Part shown: positions 55,815 to 63,705 of the stretch, piece by piece
Position numbering within the stretch: the stretch's first letter is position 1
How the letters are laid out: every line of letters starts with the position of its first letter
Origin: Filimonas effusa
Lineage (GTDB): Bacteria; Bacteroidota; Bacteroidia; Chitinophagales; Chitinophagaceae
Length of the DNA stretch: 64,000 nt
Direction of reading: 5' to 3'
NCBI RefSeq assembly: GCF_004118675.1
Contig: NZ_SDHZ01000001.1
Location: 2,914,001 to 2,978,000 of the forward strand
Translations under genes and position numbers: made by a program
The notes under the pieces: model-generated
Seen by the model: the letters and a program-made list of their open reading frames with translations, nothing else
Databases searched by the model: none
What the model was told of the DNA's origin: nothing

Positions 55815-55842
55815 GAGTAGCTCGCGCCCGGGACGCGAGTTT
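55815..55842 (+). repeat. REP-like element B (GTAG-headed palindrome)
   Basis: GTAG (55817-55820) heads CTCGCGCCCGGGACGCGAG, a palindrome with a CCCGGG centre. With element A it forms an inverted (BIME-like) pair that faces head to head across 44 bases. The three differences between the copies are all transitions, and would be G-U pairs if the minus-strand RNA folded the two arms together. Confidence 0.6.
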
Positions 55843-56084
55843 ACGTAAACGAGTAAGTTTAACGCTCTCCTCTCGTTGTCGTGAAAGCTTCTCAGGTTTT
55901 CAGAACGAGACTCGAAGCGACTTCTTCAATTGTTACATTGAAGATCCGCAAAATATATTAATCAAAGAATGATTACTGATTAACTTTGTCAAAGATAGAA
56001 ATAAAAAACAAGAAAGAAAAAATAAAGTTATTAACACAATCCAAATTGGATATTTTCAATATATAATCTATATATCAAACACTT

Positions 56085-56501
56085 ATGGACAAATCACCAG
56101 TAGAAATAGGGTTAATAATCCAGGAATTGGCAGACAAATTACGATTACAGCGCAAAGATTTAGCTGAATGTTTAGGAGTAACTACCAACAACATACAAAA
56201 GCAGTACGAACGCCAGATGTTGAGTGTAGACAAAATGGAAAAGCTGTCGATACTAACGGGGATCAATTTATTTGACCTGTATTCCACCCAGGAGCCATTG
56301 CGGGCATTAAACGGAGAAGCGAAATGGCTTCGTCGTATTATACAACGTTTACAAAAACGTTTAGCGGAGAATGCGGAAGAGATAGAACGTTTAAAAGCGG
56401 AGCTGGGAGAAGTAAAAGAGTCAAGGTTCATCTACAAAACAGTGATCAAGAAGTATATCGGCGAAGAGGAGCTGGAAGAGAACAAAGACGAAAAGAAATA
56501 G
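56085..56501 (+). CDS. XRE-like HTH protein with C-terminal coiled coil
   Basis: A 138-residue protein. The N-terminal 60 residues form a helix-turn-helix (GLIIQELADKLRLQRKDLAE, then LGVTTNNIQKQYERQ), followed by a heptad-rich coiled coil (WLRRIIQRLQKRLAENAEEI and EELEENKDEKK at the end). It is divergent from the sigma-dCas12f genes and separated from them by 474 bases that hold the REP-like pair. It may be a regulator of that locus or an unrelated repressor; no family beyond HTH is recognised. The region before it is A+T-rich. Confidence 0.72.
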   Translation: MDKSPVEIGLIIQELADKLRLQRKDLAECLGVTTNNIQKQYERQMLSVDKMEKLSILTGINLFDLYSTQEPLRALNGEAKWLRRIIQRLQKRLAENAEEIERLKAELGEVKESRFIYKTVIKKYIGEEELEENKDEKK

Positions 56502-56628
56502 AAAGGAATATATACTTATACTTAGGGAAGCCAGCCGGGGAGTGAACACGGGTTTAGTGAATTGCCTGCGCAGACCGGAGTATTGTGCCTTTTAAAAGTC
56601 AGGCAATAGTTTTCGGGGGAGGTTAGTA

Positions 56629-57618
56629 TTAATCCGGGAGGCCAAGATCTTTAGTGGCGAGAACGATTTCGCGGGTGAGGGCATCGACCTGGGTTACACT
56701 TTCATATAAGGCTTCCATGAGGGAGTCGCCTTTCATACGTTCCGGAAAGTCCATTTTCATCAATTCAACGATGCCGAGGAGGTTAGCTACGGGGCGCCGC
56801 ATTTTGTGAGACTGCATCCAGGCGATCTTGCGGAGACTTTCGTTCTGGGCACGGATGAGGTCATCGTTCACTTTGTGCCGGGTTACATCTTTGACGTAGC
56901 AGTTCACCCCCATTACATCGCCATCGGGGTTATAGACGGGATGGAAGTTAATTTCCATATGCATTGTATTGGCCTCCTGTGCCCAGCTTTCATTGAGCAG
57001 CAGGGCTTCGCCCTTAAGCGCCTTGGTATAGCTTTTTTGCCAGAGGTGGCGCATATTCAGCGGCACACGGGTATCGAGGAGATACTGTCCCTCTGTGGGA
57101 TAAAAGCCGGCGAAGCTATGAAAGCAATGACGGAAGGCCCTGTTACCGAAAAGCATCTTCACATTGCGGTCGACAGACCAGATGAGATCATCGGAATGAT
57201 CGATGAGCACGGCAAGGTTGGTTGCATCGGCGTGAACTTTATCGCGCAGTTGTTTCTGGCTGGTGATATCGCGCGAGTAGATGGCAAGGCCATCGGTAAT
57301 AGGATATACTTTAAGGTAAAGCCATATTTTAGCAAAGGGGGCGTAGGATTCAAATTCAATTGCTTCCTGCTTTTCGAGGCAGTGCGTAAAATTCTTATAA
57401 TAGTCGAATCCCTGCTGAAGCGAACCCGGAAAGAGATCCCAGATAGACTTACCAGTGATATCCCACCTGTTGACGCGATATAGTTTCTCAAAGGCCTTAT
57501 TGACATAGGTGATCTGCCAATGCTGGTCGACACTTAAAAAATTGTCAGGAATGTTTTCCAGCATTTCAACCACCCTGAAAGAGGCAGGGTCACTATTATA
57601 CAGTGCCTCATTGTTCAT
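56629..57618 (-). CDS. Double-PAS sensor protein with a histidine box but no ATPase domain
   Basis: A 329-residue protein with two PAS domains (about residues 14-125 and 135-260; NFLSVDQHWQITYVNKAFE and DDLIWSVDRNVKMLFGN open them). The C-terminal helix pair, WMQSHKMRRPVANLLGIVELM, looks like the dimerisation/phosphoacceptor box of a histidine kinase; the chain ends about 55 residues later, without the HATPase_c domain. It could be a decoy, a phosphotransfer dimer or a partner of the divergent hybrid kinase 119 bases away. The function is unknown. Confidence 0.78.
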   Translation of the reverse strand: MNNEALYNSDPASFRVVEMLENIPDNFLSVDQHWQITYVNKAFEKLYRVNRWDITGKSIWDLFPGSLQQGFDYYKNFTHCLEKQEAIEFESYAPFAKIWLYLKVYPITDGLAIYSRDITSQKQLRDKVHADATNLAVLIDHSDDLIWSVDRNVKMLFGNRAFRHCFHSFAGFYPTEGQYLLDTRVPLNMRHLWQKSYTKALKGEALLLNESWAQEANTMHMEINFHPVYNPDGDVMGVNCYVKDVTRHKVNDDLIRAQNESLRKIAWMQSHKMRRPVANLLGIVELMKMDFPERMKGDSLMEALYESVTQVDALTREIVLATKDLGLPD

Positions 57619-57737
57619 ATGCAGTAGCAGATTAAATATTTTACGAATATACTTTTTTCGAGCGAACCGGGATGCGGCACACTAAATGTTGCAATTTTCA
57701 TGAAAGAATGATTCATATATCTTATCTTACTTTACGT

Positions 57738-59525
57738 ATGGAAGCTATCGTGAAATTGTGGCACCGACTGAACGAACTGATTGAAAACGAACCTCATCCG
57801 GTCAACCGGGCGCGAATCCGCACGTTAAGTCACGGGCTATTTATCTTATTGGGCGTATGCGCATCACTGGTTGTCATTTATTCAATCCAATTTCAGCCCC
57901 TGCTTGTTTCGCGTGCAATATTATATCTATTCGTATTTGGAGTAATGCTTTATCTGCTTCTTTTTAAAAGAGCGTGGCGACTGGTAGGGCATGTTTTCTT
58001 ATGGTGCCTGTTGTCGGTAGTGATTTCGAACATGATCATCTACCGTAACGGGGTATCGCTGCTAACCATACAATACTGTTTACTTATTGTTTCCGGGGCT
58101 TTTTACGTACTTGGCGTCCGCTGGGGAATTATTTATGCGCTGCTGAGCATTTTGCCTGTTGTGGGCTATCTGTTATTGTGGCGTACCGGCACCCGTTTCT
58201 TTTTTGTTACCACTTCAGAGGTAAGCAGTGCAGGCTTTTTCCTTGTGCTGGTAACGAATTTCGTTATGCTGGTTTTGATCCATTACCATGTATTCAAATC
58301 GTTTTACCATATCCAGGAGCAGCAGAAGACCAACCAGGCGCGTTTGCTGGCGGCGATATTAACAGCAGGCGATGCGGCCCGGTCGCGGAACGATTTCTTA
58401 TCCTCCATATCGCACGAATTGCGTACGCCGTTGAATGCGGTGATAGGCATGACGAACGTATTGCTGCTATCGTCGCCGCGCAAAGACCAGGAAGAGAACC
58501 TGTCGATACTCCAGTTTTCAGCAGAAAGTCTGCTGGCGCTTATCAACGACCTGCTCGATTTCAACAAAATAGATGCGGGCAAGGTGGAACTGGAAACACG
58601 TGCCTTTCAGCCCGCTCACCTCATGGAAGATATTTATGAAAGTTTTGCCATCAAGGCATCGGAGAAGCATTTAGCCTATGAGCTGGAAATGGATCCTGCG
58701 CTTAAAGATGTTCAGATAATGGGGGATCAGACGCGGCTGATGCAGATGCTGGTAAATTTAATATCCAACGCGTTAAAGTTCACTACTGAAGGGCGTGTAA
58801 ATGTGAAGGCATCTGTAGTACGGGAGGAAGGCAACCGTATTGTGCTCCGCTTTGCAGTATCTGATACGGGTCCAGGTATTCCTGTCAATAAACAGCAGGT
58901 GATCTTTGAACCTTTTATGCAGGCTTCACCAACTGTATTGCGTCAACATGGCGGCACGGGGCTGGGGCTTCCTATTGTAAAGCGGCTGGCGGAACTGCAC
59001 GACAGTAAAATTGAACTAAACAGTACCCCGGGGAAGGGTTCTGTATTCAGTTTTGAGATCAGTTACGAGCGTGCGGTTGCACTTGCACCAAGTACCGTGT
59101 CTGCTGCCATACAAGAGTTGCCTACGCATAACCTGCGGGTGCTGGTGGCGGAAGACAATGAGGTGAACGCGGTAGTCATGAAAAAGATACTGGAAAAGCT
59201 GGGCATCACACACACCATTGTGGGTAATGGCCTGGAGGCGCTAACCGCTATTGAACAACAGCAGTATAGTATTGTATTTATGGACATACATATGCCGGTA
59301 ATGGATGGTCTTGAAGCGATACGAAGGATAAGGGAGCTGCCTGACCCCGTTAAAGCATCTATCCATATCATAGTACTGAGCGCGTCTGACGAAGGGTCGA
59401 TCAGAGACTCGGATGTTTATCCTCTTATCAATGATATCCTGCCCAAGCCTTTCAGCTTACAGCATCTGCAGGACAAACTCAACCATTACATCGGAGGACA
59501 GGGAGGAAGGCGGGATCATACCTAA
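57738..59525 (+). CDS. Hybrid histidine kinase with C-terminal receiver
   Basis: A 595-residue sensor kinase. Six transmembrane helices (about residues 30-185) form a 7TMR- or MASE-like sensor; then SSISHELRTPLNAVIGM carries the phospho-histidine at residue 226, LMQMLVNLISNALKFT is the N box, and VSDTGPGIP and GGTGLGLPIVKRL the G boxes. The receiver has VLVAEDNEVNAVV and the phospho-acceptor Asp516 in FMDIHMPVMDG. The start (MEAIVKLW) omits 22 upstream codons without homology. The signal is unknown. It diverges from the PAS protein. Confidence 0.92.
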   Translation: MEAIVKLWHRLNELIENEPHPVNRARIRTLSHGLFILLGVCASLVVIYSIQFQPLLVSRAILYLFVFGVMLYLLLFKRAWRLVGHVFLWCLLSVVISNMIIYRNGVSLLTIQYCLLIVSGAFYVLGVRWGIIYALLSILPVVGYLLLWRTGTRFFFVTTSEVSSAGFFLVLVTNFVMLVLIHYHVFKSFYHIQEQQKTNQARLLAAILTAGDAARSRNDFLSSISHELRTPLNAVIGMTNVLLLSSPRKDQEENLSILQFSAESLLALINDLLDFNKIDAGKVELETRAFQPAHLMEDIYESFAIKASEKHLAYELEMDPALKDVQIMGDQTRLMQMLVNLISNALKFTTEGRVNVKASVVREEGNRIVLRFAVSDTGPGIPVNKQQVIFEPFMQASPTVLRQHGGTGLGLPIVKRLAELHDSKIELNSTPGKGSVFSFEISYERAVALAPSTVSAAIQELPTHNLRVLVAEDNEVNAVVMKKILEKLGITHTIVGNGLEALTAIEQQQYSIVFMDIHMPVMDGLEAIRRIRELPDPVKASIHIIVLSASDEGSIRDSDVYPLINDILPKPFSLQHLQDKLNHYIGGQGGRRDHT

Positions 59526-59635
59526 TATAAAATACCGTTTGCAGGGCATGCCATATTATTCCCGGGAATATGACAAAAACCAGTTTTAAAACGATAAAAA
59601 AAAATGTATTTTGTTGTTTAAACGGAGAAAAATCA

Positions 59636-60832
59636 ATGGCGCCCGCAGCTTCACAGAACTATCACGCCAATTCATTAGACATTTTAAAGGGGATAGGCCT
59701 CTTCGCGCTCTTGCTTATGAATTGCAACCGCTGGTTTGTAGCAGTACCCTTACCAGCAGATGTTTACGGATTACATAATAGCACTGCCGATATAGTCATT
59801 AGTCAATTTATAGACTATTTTATTTCGGGGCAATGGTATGGCTTCCTGGCATTTTTGCTTGGGGTTCAATTCTTCAATTCTTCGAAACGGGAGAGCAGGC
59901 AGCAGCGTACGGATTATTTCCGCCGCTACCTGATCCTGTTATTGATTGGTGTGTTACACCAGGTGATATGGACGGGGGATATACTTATCATTTATGCCCT
60001 GGCAGGTATGCTGGCGGTTTTACTGGAGAAAAAGGGCGCCAATGTTGCGCTTATGATAGGATTGTTGTGCTGCACCAACTTACCGGGCTTTTTCGCTTCC
60101 TTATTCTTACAACTGATACATGGCAAGCCACCAGAGCATTCTGCATCGGCAGCGGCGGAAAATGCCGGTTATATTTCGCAGCTGATGACCAACGGTGGTA
60201 TCAAGCAATTCATTGCCTTCAATATCGATGGTATTGGCCCCAAGTATAAGTACAGTTTACTTACGGGGCAGCTTTTCAGAATAGTAGGTTTTTATGTATT
60301 GGGGTATTATGCCGGCAGGATCAATTTTATGCAGCAGGTGAAAGATAAAGCCCGTTTAACCGGGATCGTTTTCATGGGGTGCCTGTTCTGTTTCTTATCG
60401 CTTTTATACCTGCAGGCTTCGTTATTCGCCAAGCAAGGCAGTGACCTGGTATTGGATCCGGTGAGAGGAATGGTAAGCAATATGCAGTATGTTTTCGGGA
60501 CTGCCTCTTATTTACTTGGGCTGCTATTGTTGTTGCAATTTTACCGGTTCCGGCAGGCGGTACAGGTTGTGGCGCCTTCGGGACATATATGGCTGAGCGC
60601 CTACTTATTCCAGACGCTGACAGGGCTGTTGCTGTTTTACCCGATAGGCTTTGGTTTGTATCCCGATACGGGGCCTCTGCAAAACCTGTTGATAGCGGTG
60701 GGGCTCTTCCTGCTGCAAATTGTGTTTGGGGCATTGTGGCTGCGTTATTTTTATTATGGTCCTGTTGAGTGGTTGTGGCGTTCGGGTGCTGCTTATCGCT
60801 GGCGAAGAATGAGACGGGCAGATACGAAATGA
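59636..60832 (+). CDS. DUF418-like multi-span membrane protein
   Basis: A 398-residue protein with about ten hydrophobic segments. SLDILKGIGLFALLLMN at the start, then FLAFLLGVQF and RRYLILLLIGVLHQVIWTGDIL, with a closing YYGPVEWLWRS, match the YeiB/DUF418 family, which belongs to the acyltransferase-3-like membrane proteins. The role is unknown, but several members sit in uptake or modification systems. The start at MAPAASQN is preferred over ATG 59570. It is convergent with the next gene, 4 bases apart. Confidence 0.85.
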   Translation: MAPAASQNYHANSLDILKGIGLFALLLMNCNRWFVAVPLPADVYGLHNSTADIVISQFIDYFISGQWYGFLAFLLGVQFFNSSKRESRQQRTDYFRRYLILLLIGVLHQVIWTGDILIIYALAGMLAVLLEKKGANVALMIGLLCCTNLPGFFASLFLQLIHGKPPEHSASAAAENAGYISQLMTNGGIKQFIAFNIDGIGPKYKYSLLTGQLFRIVGFYVLGYYAGRINFMQQVKDKARLTGIVFMGCLFCFLSLLYLQASLFAKQGSDLVLDPVRGMVSNMQYVFGTASYLLGLLLLLQFYRFRQAVQVVAPSGHIWLSAYLFQTLTGLLLFYPIGFGLYPDTGPLQNLLIAVGLFLLQIVFGALWLRYFYYGPVEWLWRSGAAYRWRRMRRADTK

Positions 60833-60836
60833 TGGA

Positions 60837-61355
60837 TCACATTGGTACCACTTTCACTTTGGTTTTTGGGGCGGGGGCGTTTGTTTTTGCTGCTGTAACC
60901 AACTGGTGTGCCCTATCCTCCAGTTGTTTTATGAACTCTGTTATGTTGGGGCAGTGGAACCATAGTTGCTTATTGCGGATGGCGGCCCATAATGAGAAGG
61001 CATCTTTCAGATAGTTATCGATGGCGGTTTCGTCTGTGCCGCTATAAAATGCTGCTGCTTTTGTGAGGAGTTGTGCAAGCGGCTTTGCAAGCGGGCGGTC
61101 TGCCTTGAATTTAAAACGATGCGCTGTATTGAATGCGGGTATGACATAATTCACATGGTTGGTTGCCGTGCGGAGCTGGTACAAGAAGTAAAGTGCACAA
61201 ACGTACTCCCGTATACATTTAGCCAAGCCTCCATCCGTTTTACACGGCGTTTTGGGTATGGAGATAGTGACGTTGTAGGATCTGTCTATTTCAAGCAGGC
61301 GGATAAGGTCCTGCTGTGTCAGCCGTGCAAGTTTAGTGATATCGATATTAAGCAT
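60837..61355 (-). CDS. Unknown 172-residue protein of the LytTR-linked cluster
   Basis: A soluble protein that begins MLNIDITKLARLTQQDLIRL and ends in a lysine-rich tail. Mostly helical; no motif is recognised. It is the fourth gene of a leftward cluster (DUF6266-like, DUF5675, holin-like, this). The start at 61355 is set by its MLNIDITK and by composition; 16 further upstream codons look non-coding. Confidence 0.65.
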   Translation of the reverse strand: MLNIDITKLARLTQQDLIRLLEIDRSYNVTISIPKTPCKTDGGLAKCIREYVCALYFLYQLRTATNHVNYVIPAFNTAHRFKFKADRPLAKPLAQLLTKAAAFYSGTDETAIDNYLKDAFSLWAAIRNKQLWFHCPNITEFIKQLEDRAHQLVTAAKTNAPAPKTKVKVVPM

Positions 61356-61422
61356 AAAAATTTGTTGAGGTGTATTTTGATAATGAACAACCGGGCAGAA
61401 CAACTGCCCGGTTGTGCCAGGG

Positions 61423-61647
61423 TCATATTTCTACAGTTACCTGACTTACTGCTGCGGCCACACTACCTGCAACGGCAAGGTAGCCTGCGATGGTGGTGAT
61501 AATGGCTGGCATTGCCACCGGCATTGTTAGTATTGCTGCGCTGGCGGCGGCGAACACCACTCCTATTGCTCTCAGTTTCCTGAAGAAAACGGGTGTGGGC
61601 GCCTGGGCCCTTTCGAGCACGGTTAGTTCATCGATATATTCCTGCAT
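61423..61647 (-). CDS. Small two-helix (holin-like) membrane protein
   Basis: A 74-residue protein with a charged N-terminus (MQEYIDELTVLERAQ) and two hydrophobic helices (about residues 26-46 and 48-68, alanine- and valine-rich). The size and layout resemble phage holins, and the DUF5675 neighbour strengthens this; but no sequence match is claimed. Confidence 0.6.
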   Translation of the reverse strand: MQEYIDELTVLERAQAPTPVFFRKLRAIGVVFAAASAAILTMPVAMPAIITTIAGYLAVAGSVAAAVSQVTVEI

Positions 61648-61668
61648 TGTTTCTTTTGTTTAAATTGT

Positions 61669-62088
61669 TTAAGTAATAGGGTTTGGCAACTGTATGGCTT
61701 TTATGGTAAGCCTTACAAAGTCGTCTTTGTCGAGTGCGGCATACACCAGTGTGCGCAGGTTCTTCAATGCTTCTTTTGAAGCTGTTCCCCTACCCGGGCC
61801 TGTAAGAGCGCTTACGGGCGCAATACAGCCTTTTAGTTCGGTGAGCGCATCATTAGCCGGGTGAATGAGGATGAGCTTGCGGCCGGGCACATCCATTACC
61901 TGCAGGTGTGCTTTAAAGCGGTTGCTATATCTTTTGTCGAGATAGTAGCTGTCTTCGGGTATACAGGAAGCATTGGGCTTATTGTTCTGCCATGGCAATT
62001 CAATTGTATAGCAGCAAAAGATGCCGTTTACCCGTAACACGCCGTTGGTACCCTGCGGCAGGTAGGTGCGCAATAATTCGAGCTCCAT
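61669..62088 (-). CDS. DUF5675-family protein
   Basis: A 139-residue protein with MELELLRTYLPQGTNGVL and the YTIELPWQNNKPNASCIPED start of DUF5675, a family found in phages and phage-like clusters that may act on peptidoglycan or murein. It is located 1 base after the DUF6266-like gene and 21 bases before the holin-like gene. Together they look like a small lysis-type module without visible phage structural genes. Confidence 0.75.
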   Translation of the reverse strand: MELELLRTYLPQGTNGVLRVNGIFCCYTIELPWQNNKPNASCIPEDSYYLDKRYSNRFKAHLQVMDVPGRKLILIHPANDALTELKGCIAPVSALTGPGRGTASKEALKNLRTLVYAALDKDDFVRLTIKAIQLPNPIT

Positions 62089-62089
62089 C

Positions 62090-62650
62090 CTATATTTCTT
62101 TATTTGCGTTGGTATGATGCCCGGGCAAATCGCTCACAACAGCGGTCACCTGAGAACCTACCAGTGAAGGATTTTTGACCTTTGCGATGTATTCCCAATC
62201 AAGGCCATTGGGCAAGGCAGTTGCCAAGCCTTCTTCAATAACGGTGTTGCCGTTTTTGATGGAGACCTTTATTTTGCTGACTTTGACATCATCGATAGCC
62301 TGTATGAGGATCTTACTGCCGATTTCGCCGGTATAGGCGGAGACATCGAGGAGCCTGATCTCGGGGAGGACGTAGAAGTCGGCAGTGGCTACGTTGAAGG
62401 CCGACTGGTTGGGTTTGGCCTTGAGTTGGTACAGGGCTTTAATTGTTTCGTTGAGAACGGCGGCCCTGGCATAAGTCACTGCATCGGAAAAGAGCTGGCG
62501 CACGTTAAGCTGGTCTTCGGTAGGCGGTATGTTGGTTTTTCTTGGACGGGTTGCGACTATTGTTTTGTCGCCTCTTGTTCTGAAGACCAACATGCGGCCT
62601 AAAAGTCCGCTAAGACCTGACGTAACGATATTACCTTTTGATTCTGCCAT
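62090..62650 (-). CDS. DUF6266-like protein
   Basis: A 186-residue protein. The N-terminus (GLSGLLGRMLVFRTRGDKTI, then PRKTNIPPTEDQLNVRQLF and DAVTYARAA) resembles DUF6266, in which a glycine-rich start precedes R-x-K/R-P and P-x-x-x-Q-x-x-x-R-x-x-F. Two beta-rich C-terminal stretches follow (KVSIKNGNTVIEEGLA). It is probably the first gene of the LytTR-linked cluster. Its upstream region has a hairpin (62700-62731) and the tandem repeats. The role is unknown. Confidence 0.6.
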   Translation of the reverse strand: MAESKGNIVTSGLSGLLGRMLVFRTRGDKTIVATRPRKTNIPPTEDQLNVRQLFSDAVTYARAAVLNETIKALYQLKAKPNQSAFNVATADFYVLPEIRLLDVSAYTGEIGSKILIQAIDDVKVSKIKVSIKNGNTVIEEGLATALPNGLDWEYIAKVKNPSLVGSQVTAVVSDLPGHHTNANKEI

Positions 62651-62906
62651 TTTAAATAGTTTTTATAAGTTGATGATTGCAATTGCCGACGTTGCGGAGA
62701 ACAATTGCGGGGACGCTCCTCCCGCAGTTGTTGAGCGTGCTGCTCCGTTTGCGTTGGACAGTGCAATAGTACACCGGCGGTAAGGGGAAAAAAGTGCGGC
62801 TGGCGCGGAAGGGGCTTTTCGTTCCGTGAAAGGGTGGAATGCCGGCGCGAATGGCTAAAACCGGGGTGGAGGTATTGTGGGAGGCCGATGACAGGTTAAC
62901 GGAGGG

Positions 62907-63012
62907 TTTGCTAAAAAAACGGAGATTTTTAAAGATGCTCTTAGGAAGCTTTAAAGAAGCTTTAAGGATGCTTTGAGGCATACCTGGGCATATTGTCCGT
63001 TTTTTTAGCAAA
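62907..63012. repeat. 17-base perfect inverted repeat flanking tandem repeats
   Basis: TTTGCTAAAAAAACGGA (62907-62923) and its exact complement (62996-63012) enclose 72 bases. The outer arm ends about 30 bases from the LytTR gene. Regulatory or mobile origin is possible. Confidence 0.8.
62934..62977. promoter_or_regulatory. Four 11-base tandem repeats, possible LytTR operator
   Basis: GATGCTCTTAG, GAAGCTTTAAA, GAAGCTTTAAG and GATGCTTTGAG follow each other without a gap. The 11-base period puts each copy on the same face of the helix, as expected for repeated binding by a LytTR regulator such as the one encoded next door. The assignment is inferred. Confidence 0.5.
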
Positions 63013-63042
63013 AACTTCTGGCCCGCTAATTTTATTAGCAGA

Positions 63043-63366
63043 TCAGGATAGCAATGTTATTTGATCGAAGAACGCTTTGCGGTAGGAATCGCTTATGGGA
63101 AGGTTTTTATCGTGGATGGTCACCCAATAATGTTCTACAAGGGTGAGATGGGCAAAGGAAATAATATAGCTGCGGTGGATGCGGCAGAACCCTTTGCCGT
63201 TAAGCATGGCAGCGAGTTGATCCATCGAGCGTTTCGTATGATAGGTTCGTGATTCTGTAACTATTTTCCTGTAATCTCTTCCTCCTTCGATATAAATGAG
63301 TTGTGATCTCAAGATCTTTTTATGACGTCCTCCATCCAGTGGAACGAACAAATATTCATCATCCAT
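63043..63366 (-). CDS. LytTR-domain DNA-binding protein without receiver
   Basis: A 107-residue protein made up of a single LytTR domain: KKILRSQLIYIEGGRDYRKI, YHTKRSMDQLAAML, FCRIHRSYIISFAHL and ISDSYRKAFFDQI are the conserved blocks. There is no receiver or membrane part, unlike AlgR/AgrA. It probably regulates the adjacent leftward cluster; the tandem repeats 66 bases downstream are candidate sites. Confidence 0.88.
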   Translation of the reverse strand: MDDEYLFVPLDGGRHKKILRSQLIYIEGGRDYRKIVTESRTYHTKRSMDQLAAMLNGKGFCRIHRSYIISFAHLTLVEHYWVTIHDKNLPISDSYRKAFFDQITLLS

Positions 63367-63617
63367 GCCTGGTTGTTTATAGGTATGCGGGGGCGTTATA
63401 GTGGCGATAACCCTGGAGGTCGATCATCACTATTCCCGTAATAGATAGGCTGAATGGGGGGCGTTGCAGGTACTACTGCTCAAGTTTTTATGACATGGAG
63501 CAGGAAGATAGAAAGCAGCGTTGCGGGTTTGGAGACGGGGTGGGTTGAAATTTTCATGGCATTGCTTTGGAATGAAATTATTATTTAAAGATAATTATTT
63601 ATATATGAAAAAACAAT
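63367..63617. other. Intergenic region upstream of the LytTR gene
   Basis: No gene seen. It must contain the LytTR promoter on the minus strand. Confidence 0.5.
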
Positions 63618-63661
63618 TATAAAAAAGAACAGGGTATATTCTTTTATGAATATACCCTGTT
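63618..63661 (-). terminator. Terminator of the partial gene at the right edge
   Basis: AACAGGGTATATTC and its perfect complement (14-bp stem, loop of 6) followed by CTTTTTTA on the minus strand. Confidence 0.9.
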
Positions 63662-63705
63662 TAAGTTATACGTACAGATGAAGTACGGATTGAAAAACGG
63701 GATTT

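Larger units (their letters stand above)
55734..55945. other. Structured leader region upstream of the sigma-dCas12f genes
   Basis: Besides the REP-like pair, CTGAACTACCTGAGA (55784-55798) can pair with 55890-55903, GACAACG (55804-55810) with CGTTGTC (55874-55880), AATGTGAG (55735-55742) with CTCACATT (55768-55775), and TCTTCAAT with ATTGAAGA (55923-55944). Several of these pairings exclude each other, which suggests alternative folds. It lies in the divergent promoter region between the sigma gene and the HTH gene. It may be a 5' leader, a small RNA or simply a BIME. No TnpB- or Cas12f-like GGCTG hairpin is present here. Confidence 0.5.

Noticed and set aside
55734-55842. CRISPR array upstream of the sigma gene
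   Set aside because: The repeats here are inverted, not direct, and there are only two; no regularly spaced direct repeats occur.
55743-55842. A second dCas12f guide with REP copy B as its target
   Set aside because: Tempting, since A is followed by sequence complementary to B, but there is no Cas12f-type GGCTG hairpin or repeat end, and a GTAG-headed palindrome pair explains the similarity better.
62652-63011. Minus-strand reading frame of 119 codons between the LytTR gene and its cluster
   Set aside because: Most of it is made of the inverted and tandem repeats; there is no homology and it lacks a credible start.
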